This document shows, in pieces, positions 1-5,515 of a stretch of 15,069 bases of DNA (position 1 is its first letter; each line of letters starts with the position of its first letter). Location: positions 1 through 15,069 of the forward strand of contig SFEG01000029.1 in the NCBI GenBank assembly GCA_004558025.1, written 5' to 3'. The translations under genes were made by a program, and so were the position numbers. Below the pieces are notes generated by a model. It was given only the letters and a program-made list of their open reading frames with translations, was not told where the DNA came from and ran no database searches. This DNA is from Clostridiales bacterium (GTDB lineage: Bacteria > Bacillota > Clostridia > Oscillospirales > Oscillospiraceae).

Positions 1-116
<116 letters not shown>

Positions 117-120
117 ACGG

Positions 121-149
121 AAGACCGCTGCATTCGCAGCGGTCTTTTT
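121..149 (+). terminator. Intrinsic terminator of the rRNA operon
   Basis: An 11-bp perfect stem (121-131 with 136-146), 4-base loop, then a T tract. It lies five bases after the 5S 3' end. Confidence 0.9.
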
Positions 150-167
150 CTTGCGTTTTTGCGCTGG

Positions 168-176
168 TGTGATAAT
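168..176 (+). promoter_or_regulatory. Possible extended -10 promoter for the acetyltransferase
   Basis: TGTGATAAT fits an extended -10 (TGn plus GATAAT) 29 bases before the start codon and after the rRNA terminator. No good -35 is visible at 16-18 bp (TTCTTG is the nearest). Without a promoter here the next gene would depend on rRNA read-through, so a promoter is expected. Confidence 0.35.
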
Positions 177-204
177 ATTGGATAAGACATCTCGGAGGTA
201 AGAT

Positions 205-834
205 ATGAATTACAAGGTGATCGACTACGAAAGCTGGCCGCGGCGCGAGAAGTATGAGTTTTTCTGCTCGGCCGATCAGCCGTTTTACAACCTCGGCTAC
301 AGGCTCGACGTCACGAACGCGTACAGCTTTGCGAAGAAAAACGGAGTGTCATTCTACATGGTGCTGACTTACCTCGTGACGAAGGCTATAAACTCTGTCG
401 AGGCCTTCCGCTACGCAAAGCTCGACGGGCAGATAGTGCTGTTTGACGAGCTGATGCCGAGCTTCACCGATCTCAAGCCCGGCAGCGACAGCTTCCACAT
501 TGTCACCATGCCCGCCGGAGACGACATTCTCGCTTTCTGCCGCGAGGCGAAGCGCCGCAGTCTGGCGCAGGACTGCTTCATCGACCTGAGCGTTGAGGGG
601 CAGAACCTCATTTACATCTCCTGCGTACCCTGGATCGACCTTACCGCCATGTCGCACGAGCGCAAGTTTGAGCCCGACGACGCGATCCCGCGCGTGGCCT
701 GGGGCAAGTTCGTCGATGACGGCGCGGGCCGCAAGGAGCTCGGCATGACGCTCGAGCTCAACCATCGCTTCATCGACGGCTACTACATAGGTCAGTTCAA
801 CGCCGCCCTCTGCTCATTTTTAGAGGCGCTTTGA
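205..834 (+). CDS. Chloramphenicol acetyltransferase-like (CAT family) protein
   Basis: 209 residues, close to the 210-220 of CAT-fold trimers. Recognisable CAT features are the N-terminal block with FFCSADQPFYNLGY, the middle segment NLIYISCVPWIDLT, and the C-terminal catalytic motif LNHRFIDGYYIGQF, where His187-xxx-Asp191-Gly matches the His-x-x-x-Asp-Gly of classical CAT (HHAVCDG). CAT enzymes transfer acetyl from acetyl-CoA to a hydroxyl of chloramphenicol. Many anaerobe homologues are annotated as CAT-like with unknown acceptor, and the first His of the usual HH pair is Asn here, so resistance should not be assumed. GGAGGT at 194-199 sits five bases before the ATG. The gene is monocistronic behind the rRNA operon and converges on the next gene. 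The last codons (Phe-Leu-Glu-Ala-Leu-stop) are encoded by the left end of a palindromic repeat, so the stop codon belongs to the repeat. Confidence 0.85.
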   Translation: MNYKVIDYESWPRREKYEFFCSADQPFYNLGYRLDVTNAYSFAKKNGVSFYMVLTYLVTKAINSVEAFRYAKLDGQIVLFDELMPSFTDLKPGSDSFHIVTMPAGDDILAFCREAKRRSLAQDCFIDLSVEGQNLIYISCVPWIDLTAMSHERKFEPDDAIPRVAWGKFVDDGAGRKELGMTLELNHRFIDGYYIGQFNAALCSFLEAL

Positions 835-1006
835 GGGAGCTACGGATACGTTTATTGCGGCAGCCCGGTATCGAAAATGCCGACGAAACCGTGAAACTGC
901 TGCTTCCCGCAAGCGCGATGCAAATTTCCGCGGCTTTCTCCGTACCTTCGATACCGGGCTGCCGCAATAAACGTATCCGTAGGAGCGTTGATGCGCCTCT
1001 AAAAAA
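817..1006. repeat. Palindromic element, family 1, copy A (intact)
   Basis: The best-preserved copy. Outer ends are TTTTTAGAGGCGC (817-829) and GCGCCTCTAAAAA (right end, to 1006). Inside them, 840-875 and 947-982 are perfect 36-bp inverted repeats containing CCCGGTATCGAA, separated by about 70 bp. It covers the last codons of the CAT-like gene and runs into the terminator at 1003-1038. No protein is encoded. The same sequence recurs in at least seven other intergenic places in this window. Confidence 0.9.
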
Positions 1007-1038
1007 GAGAGTGCAGATCTTAATCTGCACTCTCTTTT
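1003..1038. terminator. Bidirectional intrinsic terminator
   Basis: A perfect 16-bp stem (1003-1018 with 1023-1038) with A tract on one side and T tract on the other, so it can stop both convergent genes (the CAT-like gene and the secreted protein on the minus strand). Its core GTGCAGAT...ATCTGCAC is repeated in the terminator at 11873-11905. Confidence 0.85.
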
Positions 1039-1065
1039 ATTTACAACACAAGTTATTTAAGCCGA

Positions 1066-1482
1066 TCAGGGATTGACAGAATCGAAAATGCTGCCGAGAT
1101 AGTCCTGGAGGCCGTCGACGAAGGTCTTGGGAGTTTTAATGATTTCCTCAACGTTGCCCTTGTCGTATGCATTGCCGATGCCCTCGAGCATTCCCACGAA
1201 ATCGTCGGTAGCGCTCTCGACGCCCGACTCGACCTTATCGCCGTAATTCCAAAGGTTTTCGAGCTGGCTGACGTCGGAGCCGACGCTCTCGCTGACGGCG
1301 GCCTCGATCTCTGCGAGCTTTGCGGTGACGGTTGCCTGGGTCTTCTCGACAGCGGCGGCGGCGGCGACGCCGGTATCGTTATCTGCAAGGCTTACGGGTG
1401 CGAACGCGACAGCGAAGATCATGATCACTGCGAGCGCGGCAGCCAGTATCATTACAGCATTCTTTTTCAGAGTGTTGGTCAT
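1066..1482 (-). CDS. Small secreted or lipid-exposed protein, unknown function
   Basis: 138 residues. Residues 1-34 form a typical signal peptide: basic start (KK at 6-7), long hydrophobic core, and a probable signal peptidase I site after Ser-Leu-Ala. The mature part of about 104 residues is acidic, Ala/Val/Glu-rich and probably helical (VEKTQATVTAKLAEIEAAV), with no cysteines and no recognised domain. The start is set by GGAGGT at 1489-1494, six bases from the ATG. It lies 73 bases downstream of the PAP2 gene on the same strand with no terminator between them, so the two may be cotranscribed, although the AT-rich gap could hold its own promoter. It ends before the bidirectional terminator. 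A secretory role is supported only by the signal peptide; I do not recognise the family. Confidence 0.75.
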   Translation of the reverse strand: MTNTLKKNAVMILAAALAVIMIFAVAFAPVSLADNDTGVAAAAAVEKTQATVTAKLAEIEAAVSESVGSDVSQLENLWNYGDKVESGVESATDDFVGMLEGIGNAYDKGNVEEIIKTPKTFVDGLQDYLGSIFDSVNP

Positions 1483-1555
1483 TTTGATACCTCCATAATT
1501 GCGGTTTTTGTTTAATTCTATACTTTTTCCCCTTGATAATATAGATTAAACCACA

Positions 1556-2227
1556 TCACGGAGCAGATTGCAAGAGTTTTTTATTGATTTTAATAAAAAT
1601 TTTCCACAGAGGCAGTTTTTGTCCCAAAATGAAGGCCAGCTCGCCGAAGAACAAGCCGCCGATGACGTCCGCGACGACGTGCTGCTTTACAAACAGCGTT
1701 GACAGGCACACGAGAACAGTGAACACGCCGCAGAAGACCTTAAAGCGCGGCCGTGCGTTTGGCGTGCGCAGCGACTGACGGAACACGAGGTAGGCGAACA
1801 GGCAGTGCATCGACGGGAAGCAGTTTGTCGGTGTATCGAACGAATACACGACCGACAGAGCCCAGATATAGCCGCCCTCTGAGGGGTCGAGTACGGGGCG
1901 CGGGATGCAGCTCGGGAAGGCGAGGAAAATGACGCCGCATATGAGGTCGGCGATGACGGCGCCCGCGGCGAAGCGGCAGCACAGCTGCTCGTCCTGACTC
2001 GCTATCAGCAGCAGACCCAGCCCCCAGAACAGGAACGTTGCGACGTATATGATGACCCACTCCGGCCGAAGGGGAAACAGAGCGTCGATGCCGAGCGTTA
2101 CGTCAAACGCGCGTGAGAAGTCCGCCAGCGACTTTGTGCTCAGCCACACGAGCGCATGCGCCAAGCATATCGCCAGCAGCGGCACGATCGCGTATGCGTG
2201 GAATATGGTTTTTCTGCTGTCTGCCAT
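1556..2227 (-). CDS. PAP2-superfamily membrane phosphatase
   Basis: 223 residues with about six hydrophobic segments (near 10-30, 57-76, 87-105, 120-130, 142-150, 163-180, 185-202). PAP2 signatures are present: Pro138-Ser-Met-His141 is motif 2 (PSGH type) and Ser176-x6-His183-xxx-Asp187 is motif 3 (SRxxxxxHxxxD, with Thr in place of Arg). Cys-Ile-Pro-Arg-Pro (107-111) probably stands for motif 1. Such enzymes remove phosphate from lipid phosphates such as phosphatidate or undecaprenyl pyrophosphate; the CFPSMHC version resembles the inositol-phosphorylceramide-synthase-like branch. The substrate cannot be told from sequence. The ATG follows AGGAG at about 2232-2236 in the complement. A consensus promoter and a palindrome lie just upstream. 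Changes in motifs 1 and 3 leave some doubt about activity. Confidence 0.85.
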   Translation of the reverse strand: MADSRKTIFHAYAIVPLLAICLAHALVWLSTKSLADFSRAFDVTLGIDALFPLRPEWVIIYVATFLFWGLGLLLIASQDEQLCCRFAAGAVIADLICGVIFLAFPSCIPRPVLDPSEGGYIWALSVVYSFDTPTNCFPSMHCLFAYLVFRQSLRTPNARPRFKVFCGVFTVLVCLSTLFVKQHVVADVIGGLFFGELAFILGQKLPLWKIFIKINKKLLQSAP

Positions 2228-2237
2228 GTTGAGCTCC

Positions 2238-2266
2238 TAACTGTATGATTTAAAACCGTACAGTTA
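2238..2266. promoter_or_regulatory. Palindromic operator candidate upstream of the PAP2 gene
   Basis: TAACTGTATG (2238-2247) and CGTACAGTTA (2257-2266) form a 10-bp inverted repeat with one G-T mismatch and a 9-bp spacer. It lies between the -10 box and the ribosome binding site, where a bound repressor of the TetR or MarR kind would block transcription. No regulator gene is adjacent, so this is inference from position and symmetry. Confidence 0.45.
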
Positions 2267-2294
2267 ATATAAATGACTGCTCAAGCATTGTCAA
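2266..2294 (-). promoter_or_regulatory. Sigma-A type promoter for the PAP2 gene
   Basis: On the minus strand, TTGACA (2289-2294) and TATATT (2266-2271) are separated by 17 bp. The -10 is about 40 bases upstream of the PAP2 start. Confidence 0.75.
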
Positions 2295-2411
2295 GCTATT
2301 TTTAGAGGCGATTTTTCAGAGGCGCTTTAGCGCCGCTGCCAATACATTTATTGCGGTTGCCAGGCAGTGCAGGCTATGCTTGAAAATGAATAAATAATAA
2401 TGAATAATTGA

Positions 2412-2475
2412 GGCGTGCGCAAAGCGCACTGATTTGAATAGGCAACCCCACCGGCTCAGCTGAAGCCTACCCACG
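2412..2475. repeat. Family 2 repeat, end module
   Basis: Contains GTGCGCAAAGCGCAC followed by TGATTTGA and a CCACCGGCTCAGCTGAAGCC hairpin. The same order in reverse complement closes the family 2 copy at 13081-13253. It is cut by the IS30 fragment that begins at 2476 and resumes at 2590. Confidence 0.55.
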
Positions 2476-2589
2476 GTAGGATAACATGGCTCACTCCTTG
2501 TAAGTGTTTTTGTGGTGATTACATTTTACACAAGATTGGCCATGTTGTCTTTCTATTTTTAGGTGTTGCACTTCAGATGATAATCTGTC
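2476..2589 (-). mobile_element. Fragment of IS30-family element (5' end only)
   Basis: The reverse complement of these 114 bases matches 14724-14837 with about two differences by eye. It includes the left-end region (CTGAAGTGCAACACC), the transposase ribosome binding site, the ATG and codons 2-4, and then breaks. After the break the reading continues only three codons to a stop, so no transposase is made. It sits inside a family 2 repeat. Confidence 0.75.
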
Positions 2590-2649
2590 CCACCTCCCCT
2601 CAAGGGGAAGGCAATGGTGCGGCGCAAAATTTTGCACTAAATCAGCATA
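2590..2649. repeat. Family 2 repeat, partial copy
   Basis: In reverse complement this reads TGATTTAGTGCAAAA, TTTTGC, then ATTGCCTTCCCC and an inverted CCCC/GGGG stem, matching 13147-13200 and 14671-14723. Non-coding. Confidence 0.6.
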
Positions 2650-2742
2650 ATTTCGCGTGATGCGAAACACCGTGGTTTCTACCGCTGTTTCGATACCGGG
2701 CTGACGCAATAAGCGTATCCGTAGGCGATTTAATTCGCCTCT

Positions 2743-2782
2743 AAAAAAACGCCGCACTCGCTGATAACGGGTGCGGCGTTTT
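2743..2782 (-). terminator. Terminator of the 18-residue peptide gene
   Basis: A 12-bp stem (2746-2757 with 2771-2782) with a 13-base loop. On the minus strand it is followed by seven T residues. That T tract is also the first part of the right end of family 1 copy B. It lies 22 bases after the stop codon of the small gene at 2805-2861. Confidence 0.8.
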
Positions 2783-2804
2783 CTACGTATTTCTTTCGAG
2801 GCGT

Positions 2805-2861
2805 TTAGTACGGCCAATCGAAAAACTGATTACCGAAAAACCAAAAGAAAAATTTGATCAT
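2805..2861 (-). CDS. Candidate 18-residue aromatic peptide
   Basis: Encodes MIKFFFWFFGNQFFDWPY, then TAA. Ten of eighteen residues are aromatic (seven Phe, two Trp, one Tyr). A strong ribosome binding site CGGAGGAAG (complement of 2867-2875) is ideally placed eight bases before ATG, and a proper intrinsic terminator follows 22 bases after the stop. The gene is not covered by the repeat families that surround it. Such a layout (ribosome binding site, tiny frame, terminator) is typical of real small genes. The peptide is hydrophobic enough to insert in or lie on the membrane; small membrane peptide, type I toxin-like peptide or signalling peptide are all possible and none can be chosen. I found no clear promoter in the AT-rich 2876-2944, so it may be transcribed from further upstream. 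Confidence 0.5.
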   Translation of the reverse strand: MIKFFFWFFGNQFFDWPY

Positions 2862-2944
2862 GATATCTTCCTCCGTTTTTAATATTTTGCTTCCTCAATT
2901 ATTAAAGACAGATTAAAAATACAGATATTTCACGGTTTAAAAAC

Positions 2945-3086
2945 TTTTTTAATGGCGTATTGAGGCTGTACCAATACATCTCTTGCGTCAGCCCGACAGG
3001 AGAGCGCGGCGCAAACACGGTTTCGTCAGCGCCTTCGACACCGGGCTGCCGAAATATGCGTATCCGTAGGCGCTCCAAAGCGCTTA
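2945..3086. repeat. Family 1 palindrome, copy C (degenerate)
   Basis: The left end TTTTTTAATGGCG (2945-2957) leads to ATTGAGGCTGTACCAATAC and GTCAGCCCGACAGG. The right arm at 3033-3070 reads TTCGACACCGGGCTGCC and GCGTATCCGTAGG, then GCGC...GCGC up to the stop codon of the symporter gene. The arms are diverged. It lies directly downstream of the minus-strand symporter. Confidence 0.75.
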
Positions 3087-4826
3087 TGGAAGAGCGTATT
3101 TTTCGGAATAGCGGCGGTACTGATCGGAGAATTCGGGCACATCCTCGCGCTCATGCTGAGTCTCGTGGGCGCTGAGGGTGTGCTTTTTCATGTCTAAAAC
3201 GCACAGCGCGATATTCGAGCAGTGATCGGACGCGCGCTCGAGGTCTGTCAGAAGATCGGACCACACAAAGCCCGCCTCGATGCTGCACTCGCCCTTTTTC
3301 ATGCGCAGGATATGCCGCGTGCGAAGCTCGTTTTTCAGATCGTCCACGACCTGCTCGAGCGGCTCGACGGCCTTTGCCGCCTGAGTGTCATTATCCGCGA
3401 AGGCCTTGACCGCAAGGTCGAGCACCTCGCAGACTGCGGCGGTCATGACCGACAGCTCATATTTTGCGCCGCGCGTGAACTCAAGCTGCTTTTCGTGCAG
3501 CTCCTCGGCCGATTCGACGATATTCACCGCGTGATCGCCGATACGCTCGAAGTCGCCGATGAGCTTCAAAAGCTCCGTGACCTCCTCGCTGTTCTCGTCG
3601 CTCAGCGGCTCCGCGCCGAGCTTGAGCAGATATGTGCCGAGCATGTCCTCGTATTTATCCGTCTCGTCTTCGCTCTCGCGCACCTCCTGCGCGGCATTGG
3701 GGTCGAATTCCATGACGCAGTCGATGGCCTTTTTCATCGCGCCCGCTGCGTAATAGGCCATGTCCTCGGTCACGACGCTGCACTGCTCAAGCGCGAGCGG
3801 CGGCGTTGCGAGCAGGCGCTCGTCGAGCGTGACCTCGGTCTCCTTTTTCTTGCCGTCCGGCACGAGGCGGACAGCAAGCTTTTCGAGCAGCCCCGAGGCC
3901 GGGAGCAGTATTGCGGTGCACGCGATGTTGAAGGCCGAGTGCGCTATCGCGATGCCGTACATCGTCGCGCTCTCGCCGAGTATCGCCGGGGCGGCCACGG
4001 CGCGCACGATGCAGAACGCCGTAAGCCACACGACTGTGCCGATGACGTTAAACGACAGGTGCACGACGGCGGCGCGCTTTGCGTTGCGGCTCGTGCCAAC
4101 GGAGGAAATGAGCGCCGTGACGCAGGTGCCGATGTTCTGACCCATGATGATGGGGATGGCCGCGCCGTAGCTGACCTGGCCGGACAGCGCCAGCGCCTGG
4201 AGTATGCCGACCGAGGCCGAGCTCGACTGGATGATCGCCGTCAGCGCAGCGCCCGCGAGCACGCCGAGCAGGGGATTGGTGAAGGCGATGAACATCTGCC
4301 TGAACGCCGGAACGTCGCGCAGGCCGGACACCGCGCCGGACATCGTTTCCATGCCGAACATGAGCGTGGCAAAGCCCAGCAGGATCATACCGGTGTCGTT
4401 TTTGCGGCTGTCCTTGCTGAACATATACATTATAATACCGACAAGCGCCAGCACCGGCGTGAACGACGTGGGCTTGAGAAGCTGCACCCACACAGCGTCG
4501 CCGCTGATGCCGCCGAGACTGAGTAGCCACGCGGTCACGGTCGTGCCGATGTTCGCGCCCATGATGACGCCGATGGCCTGCTTTAAGGTCATAAGCCCCG
4601 AGTTTACAAAGCCGACGACCATGACCGTCGTTGCCGACGAGCTCTGGATAATGGCGGTGACCACAAGGCCGGTGAGAAAGCCCGTCATCGTTTTGCCGGT
4701 CATTTTGCTCAGCGTCGTGCGCAGCCTGCTGCCCGCGCGGCGCTCGAGCGCCTGACCCATTATGTTCATGCCGAAAATAAATAGGCACAGCCCGCCTATC
4801 ATTTCCAGCGCGTCGAATATATCCAT
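3084..4826 (-). CDS. Na+/phosphate symporter family protein with PhoU-like domain
   Basis: 580 residues from the ATG at 4826; a TTG one codon upstream would put the ribosome binding site (AGAGGGA, 4833-4839) too close, so ATG is preferred. The N-terminal 320 residues are the NptA/YjbB-type Na/Pi-cotransporter domain with its two inverted repeats: QSSSATT at 61-67 with GANIGTT at 90-96, and QSSSAS at 200-205 with GQNIGTC at 229-235. About eight hydrophobic segments are visible. Residues 345-560 form a helical PhoU-like domain (DFERIGDHAVNIVE; DLERASDHCSNIALCV). The family imports or exports inorganic phosphate with sodium at the cell membrane; the PhoU part probably senses or regulates. The gene is alone, with TTTACA repeats upstream. 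Its stop codon directly abuts palindrome copy C. Confidence 0.92.
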   Translation of the reverse strand: MDIFDALEMIGGLCLFIFGMNIMGQALERRAGSRLRTTLSKMTGKTMTGFLTGLVVTAIIQSSSATTVMVVGFVNSGLMTLKQAIGVIMGANIGTTVTAWLLSLGGISGDAVWVQLLKPTSFTPVLALVGIIMYMFSKDSRKNDTGMILLGFATLMFGMETMSGAVSGLRDVPAFRQMFIAFTNPLLGVLAGAALTAIIQSSSASVGILQALALSGQVSYGAAIPIIMGQNIGTCVTALISSVGTSRNAKRAAVVHLSFNVIGTVVWLTAFCIVRAVAAPAILGESATMYGIAIAHSAFNIACTAILLPASGLLEKLAVRLVPDGKKKETEVTLDERLLATPPLALEQCSVVTEDMAYYAAGAMKKAIDCVMEFDPNAAQEVRESEDETDKYEDMLGTYLLKLGAEPLSDENSEEVTELLKLIGDFERIGDHAVNIVESAEELHEKQLEFTRGAKYELSVMTAAVCEVLDLAVKAFADNDTQAAKAVEPLEQVVDDLKNELRTRHILRMKKGECSIEAGFVWSDLLTDLERASDHCSNIALCVLDMKKHTLSAHETQHEREDVPEFSDQYRRYSEKYALP

Positions 4827-4840
4827 CAAATGTCCCTCTC

Positions 4841-4908
4841 TTTACAATCCATTTTACAATCACCATTTTATCCGCGCTTTATAAAATCAATAATCATGAC
4901 ATTGTAAA
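4841..4908. promoter_or_regulatory. Regulatory region of the phosphate symporter gene
   Basis: TTTACA occurs at 4841-4846 and 4853-4858 (period 12), and inverted as TGTAAA at 4903-4908, in an AT-rich stretch upstream of the symporter. On the minus strand TTTACA (4903-4908) and TATAAA (4878-4883) could be a promoter, though the 19-bp spacing is long. Firmicute PhoP boxes are TTNACA-like direct repeats with about 11-bp period, so phosphate control is possible, but the match is loose. Confidence 0.3.
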
Positions 4909-4925
4909 ATCGGCGTAAAATCAGG

Positions 4926-5210
4926 TTTTTAGAGGCGCATTGAGGCACCTACGGATACGTTCATTGCGTGAACCCGGTGTCGCCGCCTGCTGACAAAACC
5001 GGGAGACTGTCGCCTCCCGTAGATGCTGTGCAAATTACGTCGGCCCGGTGTCGAAGCTGCGCAAAAAACCGGTATTGCATCGCGCTGCGGCACTGCGCCG
5101 CACTATGTAGGGGCGAGCAATGCTCGCCCGTCTGCTCCGGTTTACACCGGTGTTCCGATACCGGGCGCCGGCAGTCACCGTATCCGCAGCAGCCTCAAAG
5201 CGCCTCTGAA
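4926..5210. repeat. Family 1 palindrome, copy D (long)
   Basis: Starts TTTTTAGAGGCGC (4926-4938), then CCTACGGATACG and ACCCGGTGTCG. Ends with TTCCGATACCGGGC (about 5154-5166), CCGTATCCGCAGCAGCC and GCGCCTCTGAAA. The centre is enlarged: a second CCCGGTGTCGAAG occurs at about 5043-5055, and GGGCGAGCA/TGCTCGCCC (5111-5129) forms a 9-bp hairpin of a different repeat type. No gene is present between 4827 and 5515. Confidence 0.8.
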
Positions 5211-5226
5211 ATATTCATGGTTTGTT

Positions 5227-5255
5227 CACAATTGATTGGGCAAATTGTGTATAAT
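5227..5255 (+). promoter_or_regulatory. Possible distal promoter with palindrome
   Basis: A perfect TATAAT (5250-5255) is preceded immediately by CACAATT/AATTGTG arms (5227-5233, 5243-5249). No good -35 box at 16-18 bp is seen. It would give a 5' leader of about 260 bases for the gene at 5516. The sequence between 5256 and 5388 contains no frame with a ribosome binding site. Confidence 0.3.
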
Positions 5256-5388
5256 ATGTAAACAGGAGATTGCGACATATCTGACGATTTGGCAGTAAGT
5301 ATTTAATGCCGTGCCGGTCGGATCGTATTTTTGAGCAAAATTACTAAGAAAAAAGTTAAAAATTTTTCAAATTATCTGTCATTTTCTC

Positions 5389-5424
5389 TTTACTATTTTG
5401 ACATAGTGTGTTACACTGACAAAA
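5389..5424 (+). promoter_or_regulatory. Likely proximal promoter and operator for the coiled-coil membrane protein
   Basis: TTTACT (5389-5394), 17 bp, then TACACT (5412-5417) with an extended TGT before it. A perfect AGTGT-GTT-ACACT palindrome (5405-5417) overlaps the -10, within a larger imperfect inverted repeat TTTTGACA...GACAAAA (5396-5424). This is the arrangement of a repressor-controlled promoter. Confidence 0.4.
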
Positions 5425-5443
5425 GTCAAACGAAATCGGCGGA

Positions 5444-5463
5444 TATGTATTGGTTTATACATA
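5444..5463. repeat. Inverted repeat in the 5' leader
   Basis: TATGTAT and ATACATA, perfect 7-bp arms with a 6-bp spacer, between the likely promoter and the ribosome binding site of the gene at 5516. Either a protein site or a weak RNA hairpin. Confidence 0.35.
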
Positions 5464-5515
5464 ATAACGAAACGTCATTAAGTAATATTTATATAAAAAG
5501 TTAGGGAGGAATACA

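Larger units (their letters stand above)
2299..2749. repeat. Family 1 palindrome, copy B, split by other repeats
   Basis: The left end TTTTTAGAGGCG (2299-2310) is followed by a second near-copy of the end (2312-2325) and a degenerate left arm (around 2335-2365, ATTTATTGCGG). The right arm (2687-2725, TTTCGATACCGGGCTG) and end (CGCCTCTAAAAAAA to 2749) are good. Between the arms lie a short AT-rich segment, parts of a family 2 repeat and an IS30 fragment. This 450-base stretch carries no convincing gene; open frames across it are made of repeat sequence. Confidence 0.75.

Noticed and set aside
205..834. Antibiotic resistance gene
   Set aside because: The protein has the CAT fold motif, but many homologues are not resistance enzymes and the catalytic block differs (NH in place of HH). 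Called only CAT-like.
817..1006. CRISPR array or attachment site
   Set aside because: The repeats are long, palindromic, dispersed and not regularly spaced; no cas genes, integrase or tRNA are in the window.
2491..2817. 108-codon minus-strand frame
   Set aside because: It reads through a terminator, the right arm of copy B, a family 2 repeat and the IS30 leader, so it is translated repeat sequence. The 18-codon frame at 2805-2861 ends just inside its upstream end and is the better-supported gene.
3222..4526. 434-codon open frame on the plus strand
   Set aside because: Antisense to the symporter, which has clear family motifs; the shadow is His/Arg-rich and has no recognisable domain.
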